A stretch of DNA of 57,046 nucleotides from an uncultured Pelagibacteraceae bacterium (GTDB lineage Bacteria > Pseudomonadota > Alphaproteobacteria > Pelagibacterales > AG-422-B15). Positions 34,057-43,883 of this stretch are shown in pieces. Made by a program: the position numbers and the translations under genes. The stretch lies in assembly GCA_902564295.1 (NCBI GenBank), contig CACFAO010000007.1, positions 1 through 57,046 of the forward strand, in the 5' to 3' direction. Position 1 is the stretch's first letter. Every line of letters starts with the position of its first letter. A model generated the notes under the pieces. The model was not told the DNA's origin and searched no databases. It was given only the letters and a program-made list of their open reading frames with translations.

Positions 34057-34108
34057 CTATATCATAATGATATAGGTATTGATTATATATATCATTCTGA
34101 TATATATA
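34057..34108 (+). promoter_or_regulatory. Twin palindromic operators for the efflux operon (likely PadR sites)
   Basis: Two perfect palindromes lie in the 121 bp upstream of the TolC-like gene. Operator 1 is CTATATCATAATGATATAG (34057-34075). Operator 2 (34084-34108) has 11 bp arms TATATATATCA and TGATATATATA around TTC. Both share the core TATATCA-N3-TGATATA, and their centres (34066 and 34096) are 30 bp apart, close to three helical turns. The operon encodes a PadR-type repressor two genes on, so autoregulation is the obvious reading. An RpoD-like -10 probably overlaps operator 1. Confidence 0.7.
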
Positions 34109-34131
34109 CGCTCTTTTTTAAAAGGATACAG

Positions 34132-35418
34132 ATGAAATACATTATACACATTGTACTGGTATACTTAATGTTGAATATTTCTGTTCAGGCATTGAGCCTT
34201 AAGGAAGCAGTTAACGACTCATTATCTAATAATTTATCACTCAAGATTGAAGCGATAAATGTTGATATGGCTAAAGAAGATCATCTTCAATCAACAACGA
34301 ACTACTTTCCAACGATAACTTTAAGTGGAAGTTTATCTGAAAATGACTACTCAGACATTAAAAGTCAGTCTGGAAGTGTTACAAATGGTTACGAGTTATC
34401 ACCTAGCAGTAAATCAATCGTCCTATCACAAAATATATTTAGTGGTTTTAGTCGATTTTACAGTTCACTCTCTTCAAAGGAACAATTACATATTCAAAAT
34501 CTTACCCAATCAAAAGTCACGCAGGACATTATCTTAGAAACAATAGACGCATACTATAATGTATTACTTGCGCAAAAGATAGTTCAATCAAATAAGGATA
34601 ACTTTAATTCAGTAAGTGAGAGGTTCAATGCAACAAGCAAAGAGTTTGAAGTTGGATTAGCTTCTAAGACTGATGTTGCTCAATCAGATGCATTTCTCAA
34701 TAATTCAAAAATTAACCTTCTCGATGCAAAAATAAATTTAAAAAATACTATGAATTCCTTTTATAATTTAATTGGAACTCAACCAAACAATTTAACGTTT
34801 TCTGAAATTAATTCAGAGGCCCCTGATACGTTTGAGGAATATAAAAAATTAGTTATTTCAAACAATTATACAATAAGAATAGTGGATTCAACTCTTAATG
34901 TTTACCACGCAAATCTTGGTATAGCTAGGTCAGCTTTGTACCCACAAATTAATCTTTCGGCATCAAGAACAGAACTTGAAGAATATTCAACAACTGTTGA
35001 TGAACTTATAAATGAAGAATTGCAAGCAACAGTTACATGGCCAATTTTTAAATCTGGAAAATCGCTGTCTAACATAAGAAAAGCAAAAAAACGAAAAAAT
35101 AGTCAAATAATTCTAATACAAAAAACAACAAATGAAACGCTTTCACTAGCAGAGAACATTTGGGAAAACTATCTTATTACTGACGAAACAGTAGAAGCAG
35201 CTAAATTGAACTTTTTTGCAAACAAAACCGCTTATGAAGGAACTGTCATAGAGGAAGAAGTAGGAGAAAGAAGTGTTCTTGATGTACTAACGGCAAGACA
35301 AAGTCTGCTTAATGCAGAAATCAAATACTTCCAAGAGCAAAAAGACCGTGAAATCACAAAAGCTCAAGTTATGTATATGTCAGGTATTTTAAATTTGTCA
35401 TCACTAGGAATGAATTAA
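34132..35418 (+). CDS. TolC-like outer-membrane efflux protein
   Basis: Outer-membrane channel of a tripartite efflux pump. 428 residues with a signal peptide (about 1-21, ending SVQA), then two outer-membrane-efflux repeats: SLKEAVNDSLSNNLSLKIEA at the start and long amphipathic helices with alternating coil and strand. The second repeat contains the conserved ATVTWPIFKSGKS segment. AAAGGA upstream of the ATG is a fair ribosome-binding site. It is the first gene of the PadR/RND operon; the PadR gene starts 1 bp after its stop. Confidence 0.88.
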   Translation: MKYIIHIVLVYLMLNISVQALSLKEAVNDSLSNNLSLKIEAINVDMAKEDHLQSTTNYFPTITLSGSLSENDYSDIKSQSGSVTNGYELSPSSKSIVLSQNIFSGFSRFYSSLSSKEQLHIQNLTQSKVTQDIILETIDAYYNVLLAQKIVQSNKDNFNSVSERFNATSKEFEVGLASKTDVAQSDAFLNNSKINLLDAKINLKNTMNSFYNLIGTQPNNLTFSEINSEAPDTFEEYKKLVISNNYTIRIVDSTLNVYHANLGIARSALYPQINLSASRTELEEYSTTVDELINEELQATVTWPIFKSGKSLSNIRKAKKRKNSQIILIQKTTNETLSLAENIWENYLITDETVEAAKLNFFANKTAYEGTVIEEEVGERSVLDVLTARQSLLNAEIKYFQEQKDREITKAQVMYMSGILNLSSLGMN

Positions 35419-35419
35419 T

Positions 35420-35980
35420 ATGCAAAAAGAAACACTTTGTTTAGGACTTCTATCGCTTGGACCAAGATCTGGTTATGAAATTAAACAAATGTTTGAAGGT
35501 CCGTTGTCAGATTTTTATAGTTTAAGTTTTGGCACGATCTATCCGACTTTAAATAACTTACAAGCTGATAAATATGTATCGTGTAAACAACATTCCCAAA
35601 GTAAAAAACCTGATAAAAAAGTTTACACAATAACTAAAAAGGGAATGGAATTAATGAAAGATAATTTACTAAGTGATGCATCTTCTTATATACGTTCAGG
35701 AAACTTCGGAGACCAAATTAAATCTGAATTTTTTTTACTCTTATTATTTTCAAAATATTTGCCAAAAGAAACCATGGATACAGTTTTAAATGAACGTGTT
35801 TTGTATTTGAGACAAAAGCTTGAACAATTCAAATACGATGGTCCTGTTCCAGGAAATTTAGACGCAATAAGAAACGAAAAATCGGTTTCATTTATCAGAG
35901 GTCTTGCATCTTCATTAATTGAAACAGGATTAAATTACATGGAAAAAAATAGGCACCTACTCAAAGAAAAAACTAAATAA
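35420..35980 (+). CDS. PadR-family transcriptional regulator
   Basis: 186 residues. The N-terminal winged helix (LGLLSLGPRSGYEIKQMFEGPLSDFYSLSFGTIYPTLNNLQADKYV) carries the PadR motif, and the C-terminal Vir_act-like helical domain (about 95-180) mediates dimerisation. PadR proteins usually repress transport or detoxification genes and release DNA on ligand binding. Its place between the channel and pump genes, with twin palindromes at the operon start, points to autorepression. The ligand is unknown. Confidence 0.9.
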   Translation: MQKETLCLGLLSLGPRSGYEIKQMFEGPLSDFYSLSFGTIYPTLNNLQADKYVSCKQHSQSKKPDKKVYTITKKGMELMKDNLLSDASSYIRSGNFGDQIKSEFFLLLLFSKYLPKETMDTVLNERVLYLRQKLEQFKYDGPVPGNLDAIRNEKSVSFIRGLASSLIETGLNYMEKNRHLLKEKTK

Positions 35981-36006
35981 ATAAATAATTATATCGAGGT
36001 ACAAAC

Positions 36007-37065
36007 ATGAGATTTTTATACAGTAACTATATGATAGCTTTTTACATACTCGCTGCTGTCCTCATTTGGATTTTGTCGGGTGTCTTAGGTGACAATAATG
36101 ATATTGAATTAGCTGAGAGTGATAAAAAGTCCGTAGAAACGAATAATACTGTTTCGGTGAGAGTAATGGAAACAGTCTCTGAAAAAAAAATATTTTATTT
36201 AATAATCAGAGGTAAAACCGAAGCCAATAAAAAAATTAATTTGAGTCCAAAAACTTCTTCTAACGTTATATCCACATCTTCTAAGGGTAAGTTTGTTAAA
36301 AAAAATGATTTAGTTTGTAGTTTGGAAGAAGAAAATAGATCCGCAATGTTGGATGAGGCTCTTGCTTTACAAAATCAAGCAAGTTTACAGTATGATGCGA
36401 TTAACAAGCTTAAAATTGATGGGTATCGGTCTGAAAACGATTTAGCAATGGCTGAGGCAAAACTTAAAAGTGCTGATGCTAAAGTAGAGATGGCACAAAA
36501 TGAATTAAATAATACAAAAATAATTGCCCCTTTTGACGGGTACATTGAAGAAGTGCATGTCGAAATAGGGTCTTTAATTGGACCAAGCCTGCCTTGTGTA
36601 ACAATTATTCAATTAGATCCAATGAAGGTTATTGGTGAAGTAACTGAAAAAGAGGTAAATAAAATTAAAAAAGGATCAAAGGTTGAAATCGAACTTCTTA
36701 ATAATAAAAACTTGAACGGGCAAATTAAATTTGTAAGTAAGAGTGCATCGCCTATGACCAGAACCTATGCAGTGGAAGCTGAAATATCCAATATAGACGG
36801 TGAAATTAGGGAGGGACTGACAGCGGAAATAAAGGTGCCTATTCGCGAAACCTCTGCACATTTAATTCCTTCTTATCTATTATCTCTAGATGATAGTGGA
36901 GAACTGGGTGTAAAAATCGCTGTTGATAATAAGGCATCATTTAAAAGTATTTCAATTATTGAGGATACTCCAGAAGGACTATGGGTAGAGGGTTTGCCTA
37001 AAAAAACTAAAATTATCACAGTCGGTCAAGAATATGTGATTGAAGGACAGGTAATTAATTATTAA
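36007..37065 (+). CDS. RND efflux membrane-fusion protein
   Basis: Periplasmic adaptor joining the RND pump to the TolC channel. 352 residues with an uncleaved N-terminal membrane helix (about 10-28) and no lipobox Cys. A lipoyl/hairpin region follows (about 80-165, with EMAQNELNNTKIIAPFDGYIEEVHVEIGSLI). The beta-barrel and membrane-proximal domains follow. Its stop and the first RND start codon are directly adjacent (TAA-ATG). Confidence 0.9.
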   Translation: MRFLYSNYMIAFYILAAVLIWILSGVLGDNNDIELAESDKKSVETNNTVSVRVMETVSEKKIFYLIIRGKTEANKKINLSPKTSSNVISTSSKGKFVKKNDLVCSLEEENRSAMLDEALALQNQASLQYDAINKLKIDGYRSENDLAMAEAKLKSADAKVEMAQNELNNTKIIAPFDGYIEEVHVEIGSLIGPSLPCVTIIQLDPMKVIGEVTEKEVNKIKKGSKVEIELLNNKNLNGQIKFVSKSASPMTRTYAVEAEISNIDGEIREGLTAEIKVPIRETSAHLIPSYLLSLDDSGELGVKIAVDNKASFKSISIIEDTPEGLWVEGLPKKTKIITVGQEYVIEGQVINY

Positions 37066-40000
37066 ATGATTGAGTTTTTTGTAGATAGAAAAAGAACGGC
37101 TATTGCTTTTCTATTAGTTCTTATAGTTGCCGGTATTTTTGGTCGGATTAATATTCCTGTAGAAGCTGAACCTGATATTACAATTCCGGTTGTCTATGCT
37201 GGAGTAGGACTTCCCGGCGTGTCACCATCTGACTCCGAGAGATTATTAGTCCGTCCATTAGAAGAAGAATTAAGATCAATAGAAGGTGTAAAAAAGCTTC
37301 AAGCATTTGGTTACGAGGGTTACGCTGCAGCAGTCGTAGAATTTGAAGCAGCCGAAACAATGACAAAATCTTTAGACAGTGTCAGAGATGCTGTTAATGA
37401 AGCTAAATCTAAATTTCCTGATGATGCTAAGGAACCAATTGTCAGAGAAGTATCGTTGTCTGATGATCCATCAATTATTGTTGCAATTTCATCAGACATT
37501 GCACAAGAAAGAGACCTGCTTAATATCATGAGAGATATTAAAAATGAAATAGAACTTCTTCCTGAAATATTTGAAGTTGATCTGATTGGAAACAGAGATG
37601 AGCAATTAGAAGCCATACTTAATCGTAACCAAATTGAAAACTATAACATTTCCCTCTATGAAATAATCAGAGCAATAAATAACAATAATCAAGCTGTCAT
37701 GGCAGGTGAAATAGAAACGGGAAAAGGACAATTCTCAGTAGATGTACCAGGCTTATTTGAAGACGAAAGCGAGATCAATTCAATACCAATCAGATCTTCT
37801 TCTAACGGTGTTGTATTATTATCAGATATTTCTGAAGTAAAAAGAAATTTCAAAGAGCGAACCTTCTTTGCAAGCATAAATCAAAATCAAAGTATTTGTC
37901 TCGGAGTTAAAAAAGCCCGTGGAGCAAACCTAATAAGTACGATTAATAAGGTAGAAAACATTGTAGAAAAATATCAATCTAAGGTTTCTTCTGATATTCG
38001 TCTTGGCTATGTATTAAACACTAAGGATACAATGCTTGAGCAAGTTAATTCACTGCAAGGAAACATTATAATGGCTACTATGTTTGTTTTGATCGTAGCC
38101 ATGATTACATTTGGAATTAGATCATCTTTAATAGTTGGCTCCGGTATTCCTGTATCAATCATTATTGCAATTTTCATTTTATATGCTCTTGGGTTTACAT
38201 ATAACTTCATGGTAATTTTTGGAATGCTAGTGGCCTTAGGAATGTTAATTGACGGCTCAATCGTAGTTGTGGAATTAGCTGATAGGAAGATGGTAGAAGG
38301 ATATGATAAAAAGGCTGCCTTTATTTATGCTGCAAAAAGAATGTTCTGGCCCGTCACCGCGTCAGCAGCAACAACATTAGCTGTTTTTATACCCTTATTT
38401 TTTTGGCCCGGTGTAAGCGGACAGTTCATGAGAGTTCTACCTATTACAATATTTATCATTTTAACAGTAGCTTTAATTTATAGCTTAATGATTGTGCCAG
38501 TAATCGGAAGTATATTTGGAAAAGCATCAGAGATGAGCAAAAAAACCGTGCAGTCAATTAGTTCTGAACATACATTTGACCTTACTAAAGTTGAAGGCGT
38601 TGTTGGTAAGTATATAAATTTTCTGAGCATAGTTCTTAAAAGACCGTTACTGATTAGCGGAACGATAATTGCATTTGCGTTTATTGTAATTTCAACTTAT
38701 TCATCAGTAGGTAATGGTGTTGTTTTAGTCTCTCAAAGTGATCCATTCGCTGGCTACGGTAAAATACAAGCTCGTGGAAACCTTACAATTGAACAAATTG
38801 ACGAACTGTCTGAAACGGTTGAGGAAATTGTATACAATACAAAAGGAATAAAAAATTTATTTCTACAAACTGGAAGATTTAATAGTTTTAGATCTGGTGG
38901 AAGCAGTTCTGATGATACAATTGCATCATTTTTCTTTGAATTTACAGACAGAAATGAGAGGGAGAATGGAAGAGTTGTAATTGAAAATATGAGAAAAGAA
39001 TTGGACAAAATACCAGGCATTAAAACTGAAATCAAAGCGCAAGAAGGTGGCCCTCCCACTGGTAAAGATATTGAAATAAGGGTTCTTGGACCAAGTAGAG
39101 ACTCTACAATGAATGTTGCTCAAGAGATAAAAAATTATTTGAGTGAAATAGATGGAATTGTCAACCTAGAAAGCACTCTTCCTGTTCCCGGAGTTGAATG
39201 GGAACTTTTTGTTGATAAGCCTAAAGCAGCTAAATTTGGGGCTGATATACCTACAATTGGAAATTCTATTGGCCTTATTACTAGCGGACTTACTATTGGT
39301 TCTTATAGACCAAAAGATATTGACGAAGAATTAGATATTGTCTTGAGGTATCCAAAAAAAGAGAGGTATATTGATGAGCTTGATAATATTTTAATAAATA
39401 CAGAGTCTGGCCTGGTTCCTATTTCAAATTTTGTTGAAAAAAAACCTCAACAAAAAGTAAATTATGTAAGAAAATTTGATTCAAAACATGTCACTATAAT
39501 TAAAGCAGATGTATCCTCAGGATTTACGCCTGAGTCAAGATTAACGCTATTTGAAACATGGATCAAAGACCAAAGTATTCCCGCAAATATTGATATTGAA
39601 TTTGGTGGTGATAACGAAGAACAGGTGAATTCCCTTAATTTTGTTACGCAGGCATTTATTATATCAATCATGTTAATGGCAGCATTGCTGGTTACTCAAT
39701 TTAATAATTTTTACCAGATGACAATAATTCTAAGTGCAGTCGTACTAAGTACAGCTGGAGTTATGTTAGGCTTACTTATATTTGATCAAGTCTTTAGTGC
39801 ACTTTTAACTGGTATTGGAATTGTATCTTTGGCAGGAATAGTGGTAAATAACAATATAATACTCATTGATAGCTTTAATGTTATTTCCTCGAAGTCCAAT
39901 GAAGACGTAAGAACTAGAATAATTAAAGCATGCGCACAAAGATTGCGTCCTATCTTTCTGACATCATTAACAACAATGTTAGGCTTAATCCCTTTAGCAC

Positions 40001-40203
40001 TCAACTATTCCATTGATCCCATTGCAAGAGAGATTGCCTATGATTCAAACGCTTCTACATCTTGGGCTCCATTAGCGCAATGCATCATTTATGGTATTTC
40101 TTTTTCAGCAATTTTAACACTAGTACTAACTCCTTGTCTTTTAGTTCTACCAGATCATATTAAAGAAATTATCAGTAAATATAAAAAACCATCCTTTGCA
40201 TAA
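37066..40203 (+). CDS. RND efflux pump, inner-membrane subunit 1
   Basis: Proton-driven exporter of 1045 residues with two repeated halves and 12 membrane helices. It opens with the canonical first helix and the porter region PEAEPDITIPVV-like start. In the proton-relay helix 4, the usual D-D pair reads L-I-D-G-S-I-V-V-V-E (about residue 395), so one Asp is replaced by Gly. In helix 10, the usual Lys is in G-I-V-V-N-N-N-I-I-L-I-D (about 926), with Asn. Both variants occur in a recognised RND branch, so this is a variant relay and not an obvious loss of function. Substrate unknown. Confidence 0.9.
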   Translation: MIEFFVDRKRTAIAFLLVLIVAGIFGRINIPVEAEPDITIPVVYAGVGLPGVSPSDSERLLVRPLEEELRSIEGVKKLQAFGYEGYAAAVVEFEAAETMTKSLDSVRDAVNEAKSKFPDDAKEPIVREVSLSDDPSIIVAISSDIAQERDLLNIMRDIKNEIELLPEIFEVDLIGNRDEQLEAILNRNQIENYNISLYEIIRAINNNNQAVMAGEIETGKGQFSVDVPGLFEDESEINSIPIRSSSNGVVLLSDISEVKRNFKERTFFASINQNQSICLGVKKARGANLISTINKVENIVEKYQSKVSSDIRLGYVLNTKDTMLEQVNSLQGNIIMATMFVLIVAMITFGIRSSLIVGSGIPVSIIIAIFILYALGFTYNFMVIFGMLVALGMLIDGSIVVVELADRKMVEGYDKKAAFIYAAKRMFWPVTASAATTLAVFIPLFFWPGVSGQFMRVLPITIFIILTVALIYSLMIVPVIGSIFGKASEMSKKTVQSISSEHTFDLTKVEGVVGKYINFLSIVLKRPLLISGTIIAFAFIVISTYSSVGNGVVLVSQSDPFAGYGKIQARGNLTIEQIDELSETVEEIVYNTKGIKNLFLQTGRFNSFRSGGSSSDDTIASFFFEFTDRNERENGRVVIENMRKELDKIPGIKTEIKAQEGGPPTGKDIEIRVLGPSRDSTMNVAQEIKNYLSEIDGIVNLESTLPVPGVEWELFVDKPKAAKFGADIPTIGNSIGLITSGLTIGSYRPKDIDEELDIVLRYPKKERYIDELDNILINTESGLVPISNFVEKKPQQKVNYVRKFDSKHVTIIKADVSSGFTPESRLTLFETWIKDQSIPANIDIEFGGDNEEQVNSLNFVTQAFIISIMLMAALLVTQFNNFYQMTIILSAVVLSTAGVMLGLLIFDQVFSALLTGIGIVSLAGIVVNNNIILIDSFNVISSKSNEDVRTRIIKACAQRLRPIFLTSLTTMLGLIPLALNYSIDPIAREIAYDSNASTSWAPLAQCIIYGISFSAILTLVLTPCLLVLPDHIKEIISKYKKPSFA

Positions 40204-43200
40204 ATGCTAAAAAAAATACTTGATATAATTTTTCTTAGAAAAAAGACTATTAACACTATTTTGGTTGGGATATTTTTAGTTGGTATCTTATCTTATACAA
40301 GTTTTCCAAGACATGAGTGGCCTAACGTAGACCTGAAATCGGTATCAGTAATAATTTATTATGATGGAGCATCTTCAACAGATGTGGAAAGATTAATTAC
40401 AACTCCAATTGAAAAAGAAATGATGACGATGAAAGACTCTAAAGAAGTTATTTCCATTACGAAAGATGGACTTGTATCATTTCTTGTTGCTTTTGAATTA
40501 AACACTGAGATACCAAATATTGCAAAAGAAGTAAGAAATAAAATTCTTAACATCGAAGAGCTTCCTAAGGGCTATGACCTTCGTGAAGTAGTTGAGCATA
40601 AGTCATCAAACTATCAATTTGTACTAGTTGGTATTCATGGTGATATGGGCTATCGAGAATTGGTAAAAGTGGCTGAAAAATATGAAGACGAATTTGAAAA
40701 ATTATATGATGTTACAGATATTGAATACAAGGGAAAGAAAGAAGAGATAATAGACATAAATATCAATGCATCTGCCATGGAAAAATATGGCCTAGGAATT
40801 AATGATGTACTGAACTCTTTTCGAAAATATAACAACCTTATCTCTGCAGGAAAAATTACAAATAACAATTCAGACTACTCTGTAAAAATCAAATCTTTAT
40901 ATAAATCAGCAACAGAGCTTAGAAGGTTACCTATAAAATCCTCAACAAATAAGACAATCTATTTAAGTGATATTGCAAACGTAAAACAAACATTCGATAA
41001 AAATAAGGACTACGTCAACATAAATGGTAACCCAGGCATTTTACTACAAATAAACAAAAAAGAAAATTCAAGTACAATTACGCTTTACGAGAGCATAAAG
41101 AAGAAACTTGCAGAGTTAGATGGAACTATTAGCCCCATTGCATCTGCTGTCCTAATAGCCGACGAATCTAAGGACATCAATGATAGAATTTCAGCATCTG
41201 AGAATACTGTAATAACTGCCGTTATCATTGTAATGACTATTATAGTAGCTATTCTTGGGTGGCGAGTAGGACTTCTCGTTGGCATTTCAATACCCACAAC
41301 TTACTTACTTTCAATAACAATACTTAATTTTATGGGCATGTCCTATAATTTAATGAGCATAATGGGCCTTGTGTTATCTGTGGGCCTACTTGTTGATGGT
41401 CCAATCGTAATTACAGAGTATGCGAGAAGAGAACAAGAAAAGGGAATTAGAAGATCTGTTTCTTATCTTAATGCAGCACATGATATGTTTTATCCAATAT
41501 TTGCTTCAACACTTACAACTGTTTTAGCGTTCTTGCCATTAGCATTTTGGCCAGATTTTTTTGGTGTGTGGATACGAGTAATACCAAGAACTGTTCTAGT
41601 GGTTTTATTATGCTCTTTCTTTGTTACAATGATTATAATTCCTGTACTTGGGTCATCTTTTGGAATGAAAACTGCAGGAATGGCGGCCAAAAAAGATCCT
41701 TACGATAGTTTGTTATATACATATTATGGTATGGTCGTTAACTACATAATTTTTAATCCCATTAAAGTTTCTCTTTTTGGTATTTTTATATTTTTGGCAA
41801 TTGTTTATGGGACAATAAAATCAAATACTGAATATGTTTTTTTTGCTGAAGATAAAGCAAACAGTCTTGAAATCGAGATTTTGGCGAAAGGCAATTTATC
41901 ACCAGCTGAGTCCAAAGGTTATTTAGAGGAAACAATTGATGTAATCGTCGGACATCCTCATATCAAAAATTTTTATGGAAATACAATTTACAGAGATAGA
42001 ATATGGTTATTTGATAATAATCCCACTGACATGGTTGCGGATATCTGGGTAGATTTAATTGATTTCAAAGACAGGCCAGATACTGATTTAGTCATTAAGG
42101 ACCTTGAAGAAAAGTTATCAATTATTCAAGGTTTAAATATTACTGTTAGTGCAAATGATTATAGTGGATCGCAATGGTCCAAAGATCTTACTATTGAAGT
42201 ACAATCACCAGATTCTACAAAAATTCGACAATTTGCTGAAATTGTGCTTCAGAAATTAATTAAAGATGACTCTTATACTGATCAAAATATCAAAAATCCA
42301 ATTACTGGTATTGAATGGATATATAATATTGATTCAAATGAAACAAAAAAATATGATCTACCAAAAAATACCATTGGAGACAGTATTAAAATTGCTACTT
42401 CAGGTCTTACAATAGGTAACATTATTCCAGACAATGCTGAGGAGAGAATACCAGTAAAAATTTATCTGCCCTCTGATGAAAAAACATTCTCCTCAATTGA
42501 GCGAACAAATATTTCCACATCTCAAGGACTGGTTCCTCTTTCTAACTTCGTAGATAAACAAAAAAGAGAAAAAATTTTTACAATTGGAAAACAACAAGGA
42601 ATGAGAACCCTTGTAATTGACGCAAATATTAAGGATGAATTAAATGCATCGGCCATAAAACAGGATCTAGCAAATTGGGTAAATGAATTAAATCTACCTT
42701 CAAATGTATTTATAAAGTTCGCGGGTGAAGCAGAGGACTCAGCTAGCTCAATGAGTTTTTTGATAATAGCATTTTTAGGAGCTTTGGTTGCTATTTTTAT
42801 CGTATTGATCACTCTGTTTAATAGCTTTTATCATACCTTTATAATTTTGTTTTCTGTGATCCTTTCGATTGGAGGAATCTTACTTGGAACCCTATTACTT
42901 GGATTAAAATTTAGTATTGTGTTTTCAGGACTTGGGATTGTTGCTTGCATGGGAATTGTAGTTAATAATAATATTATTTTAATTGATAGTTATCGTAAAG
43001 AACTTAGTAAGAATGATAATAATATCTATGATGCTATTTTAATTGCATGCAAAAACAGAATTCGGCCAATTTTTTTAACTACTATTACAACAATCACAGG
43101 ATTGCTTCCATCCGCACTTCAAATAAGTTTAGATATTTTTGATAGAACAATTGCATATAAAAGTGAAGAAACATATTTCTTTGTTCTACTTGCTTGGTCA

Positions 43201-43335
43201 CTTATATGGGGCATTGGATTTGCATCATTTGCTACATTATTTGTTACTCCGGCCCTTCTTGCTTTGCCTAAAAGTCTAAGTAATATATTTTATAGTAAAT
43301 CAAAAATTCTAAACAATAAGGTCTTAATAGATTGA
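40204..43335 (+). CDS. RND efflux pump, inner-membrane subunit 2
   Basis: 1043 residues, the same architecture as subunit 1 and adjacent to it (TAA-ATG), so the two probably form a heteromeric pump as in MdtBC-type systems. The relay residues are again variant: L-V-D-G-P-I-V-I-T-E (about 397) and G-I-V-V-N-N-N-I-I-L-I-D (about 919). The N-terminal porter differs strongly from that of subunit 1, including ASSTDVERLITTPIEKEM. The stop overlaps the next gene by 4 bp (TTGA). Confidence 0.9.
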   Translation: MLKKILDIIFLRKKTINTILVGIFLVGILSYTSFPRHEWPNVDLKSVSVIIYYDGASSTDVERLITTPIEKEMMTMKDSKEVISITKDGLVSFLVAFELNTEIPNIAKEVRNKILNIEELPKGYDLREVVEHKSSNYQFVLVGIHGDMGYRELVKVAEKYEDEFEKLYDVTDIEYKGKKEEIIDININASAMEKYGLGINDVLNSFRKYNNLISAGKITNNNSDYSVKIKSLYKSATELRRLPIKSSTNKTIYLSDIANVKQTFDKNKDYVNINGNPGILLQINKKENSSTITLYESIKKKLAELDGTISPIASAVLIADESKDINDRISASENTVITAVIIVMTIIVAILGWRVGLLVGISIPTTYLLSITILNFMGMSYNLMSIMGLVLSVGLLVDGPIVITEYARREQEKGIRRSVSYLNAAHDMFYPIFASTLTTVLAFLPLAFWPDFFGVWIRVIPRTVLVVLLCSFFVTMIIIPVLGSSFGMKTAGMAAKKDPYDSLLYTYYGMVVNYIIFNPIKVSLFGIFIFLAIVYGTIKSNTEYVFFAEDKANSLEIEILAKGNLSPAESKGYLEETIDVIVGHPHIKNFYGNTIYRDRIWLFDNNPTDMVADIWVDLIDFKDRPDTDLVIKDLEEKLSIIQGLNITVSANDYSGSQWSKDLTIEVQSPDSTKIRQFAEIVLQKLIKDDSYTDQNIKNPITGIEWIYNIDSNETKKYDLPKNTIGDSIKIATSGLTIGNIIPDNAEERIPVKIYLPSDEKTFSSIERTNISTSQGLVPLSNFVDKQKREKIFTIGKQQGMRTLVIDANIKDELNASAIKQDLANWVNELNLPSNVFIKFAGEAEDSASSMSFLIIAFLGALVAIFIVLITLFNSFYHTFIILFSVILSIGGILLGTLLLGLKFSIVFSGLGIVACMGIVVNNNIILIDSYRKELSKNDNNIYDAILIACKNRIRPIFLTTITTITGLLPSALQISLDIFDRTIAYKSEETYFFVLLAWSLIWGIGFASFATLFVTPALLALPKSLSNIFYSKSKILNNKVLID

Positions 43336-43883
43336 TAAAGTCTGTAGCTATTTACTGTGGTTCTTCAAATCACGTAAACAGCATTTATAAAAATGAAGCC
43401 GAGAAAGTTGGATCACTTTTAGCAAAACATAAAATTAAACTTATTTATGGCGGTGGAAATATGGGTTTGATGGGGATATTAGCTAACAGTGCACTTGATA
43501 ACGGAGGGGATGTATATGGTGTAATTACTGAACACTTAATTGATATAGAAAAGAAAAATAAAAGCCTCAATAATCTTAAAATAGTCAAAACAATGCATCA
43601 AAGAAAAATGGAAATGTTTAATCAAGCTGACTGTTTTATCATTTTTCCTGGAGGAATAGGAACTCTAGAAGAATTCTTTGAAGTTTATTCTTGGAAACAG
43701 CTTCGACTGCATAAAAAACCTATTTATATTTATAATCTAAATAATTTTTGGAATGAACTTCTTAGTCTTATAGATCGACTAATAGATGAGGATTTTGCTG
43801 GCGAAAATATGAAAGAAGCATATAAAGTAATCAACAATTATGATGATCTCACAAAACTATTAGAAAATAATGGGCAAAATTAA
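43332..43883 (+). CDS. LOG-family (TIGR00730-type) protein
   Basis: 183 residues with the lysine-decarboxylase-like/LOG signature: [12 protein letters not shown] near the start, GGGNMGLMG (about 38-46) and the terminal [19 protein letters not shown] (about 107-125). These are the PGGxGTxxE and nucleotide-binding motifs of cytokinin-activating-type phosphoribohydrolases; the substrate in bacteria is often nucleoside monophosphates. The start is a TTG at 43332 overlapping the RND stop by 4 bp; no other start gives the GSSN motif. It overlaps icd by 14 bp. Confidence 0.88.
   Translation: MIKSVAIYCGSSNHVNSIYKNEAEKVGSLLAKHKIKLIYGGGNMGLMGILANSALDNGGDVYGVITEHLIDIEKKNKSLNNLKIVKTMHQRKMEMFNQADCFIIFPGGIGTLEEFFEVYSWKQLRLHKKPIYIYNLNNFWNELLSLIDRLIDEDFAGENMKEAYKVINNYDDLTKLLENNGQN

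Noticed and set aside
37178-37366. Frames opposite the RND pumps and several of 60-100 codons throughout the window
   Set aside because: All are shadows of strongly conserved genes on the other strand, with no start signals or recognisable products.
37066-40203. D-G and N-N-N relay variants taken as evidence of an inactive pump
   Set aside because: The same residues recur in the second pump and in a known branch of RND transporters, so they are more likely a functional variant.
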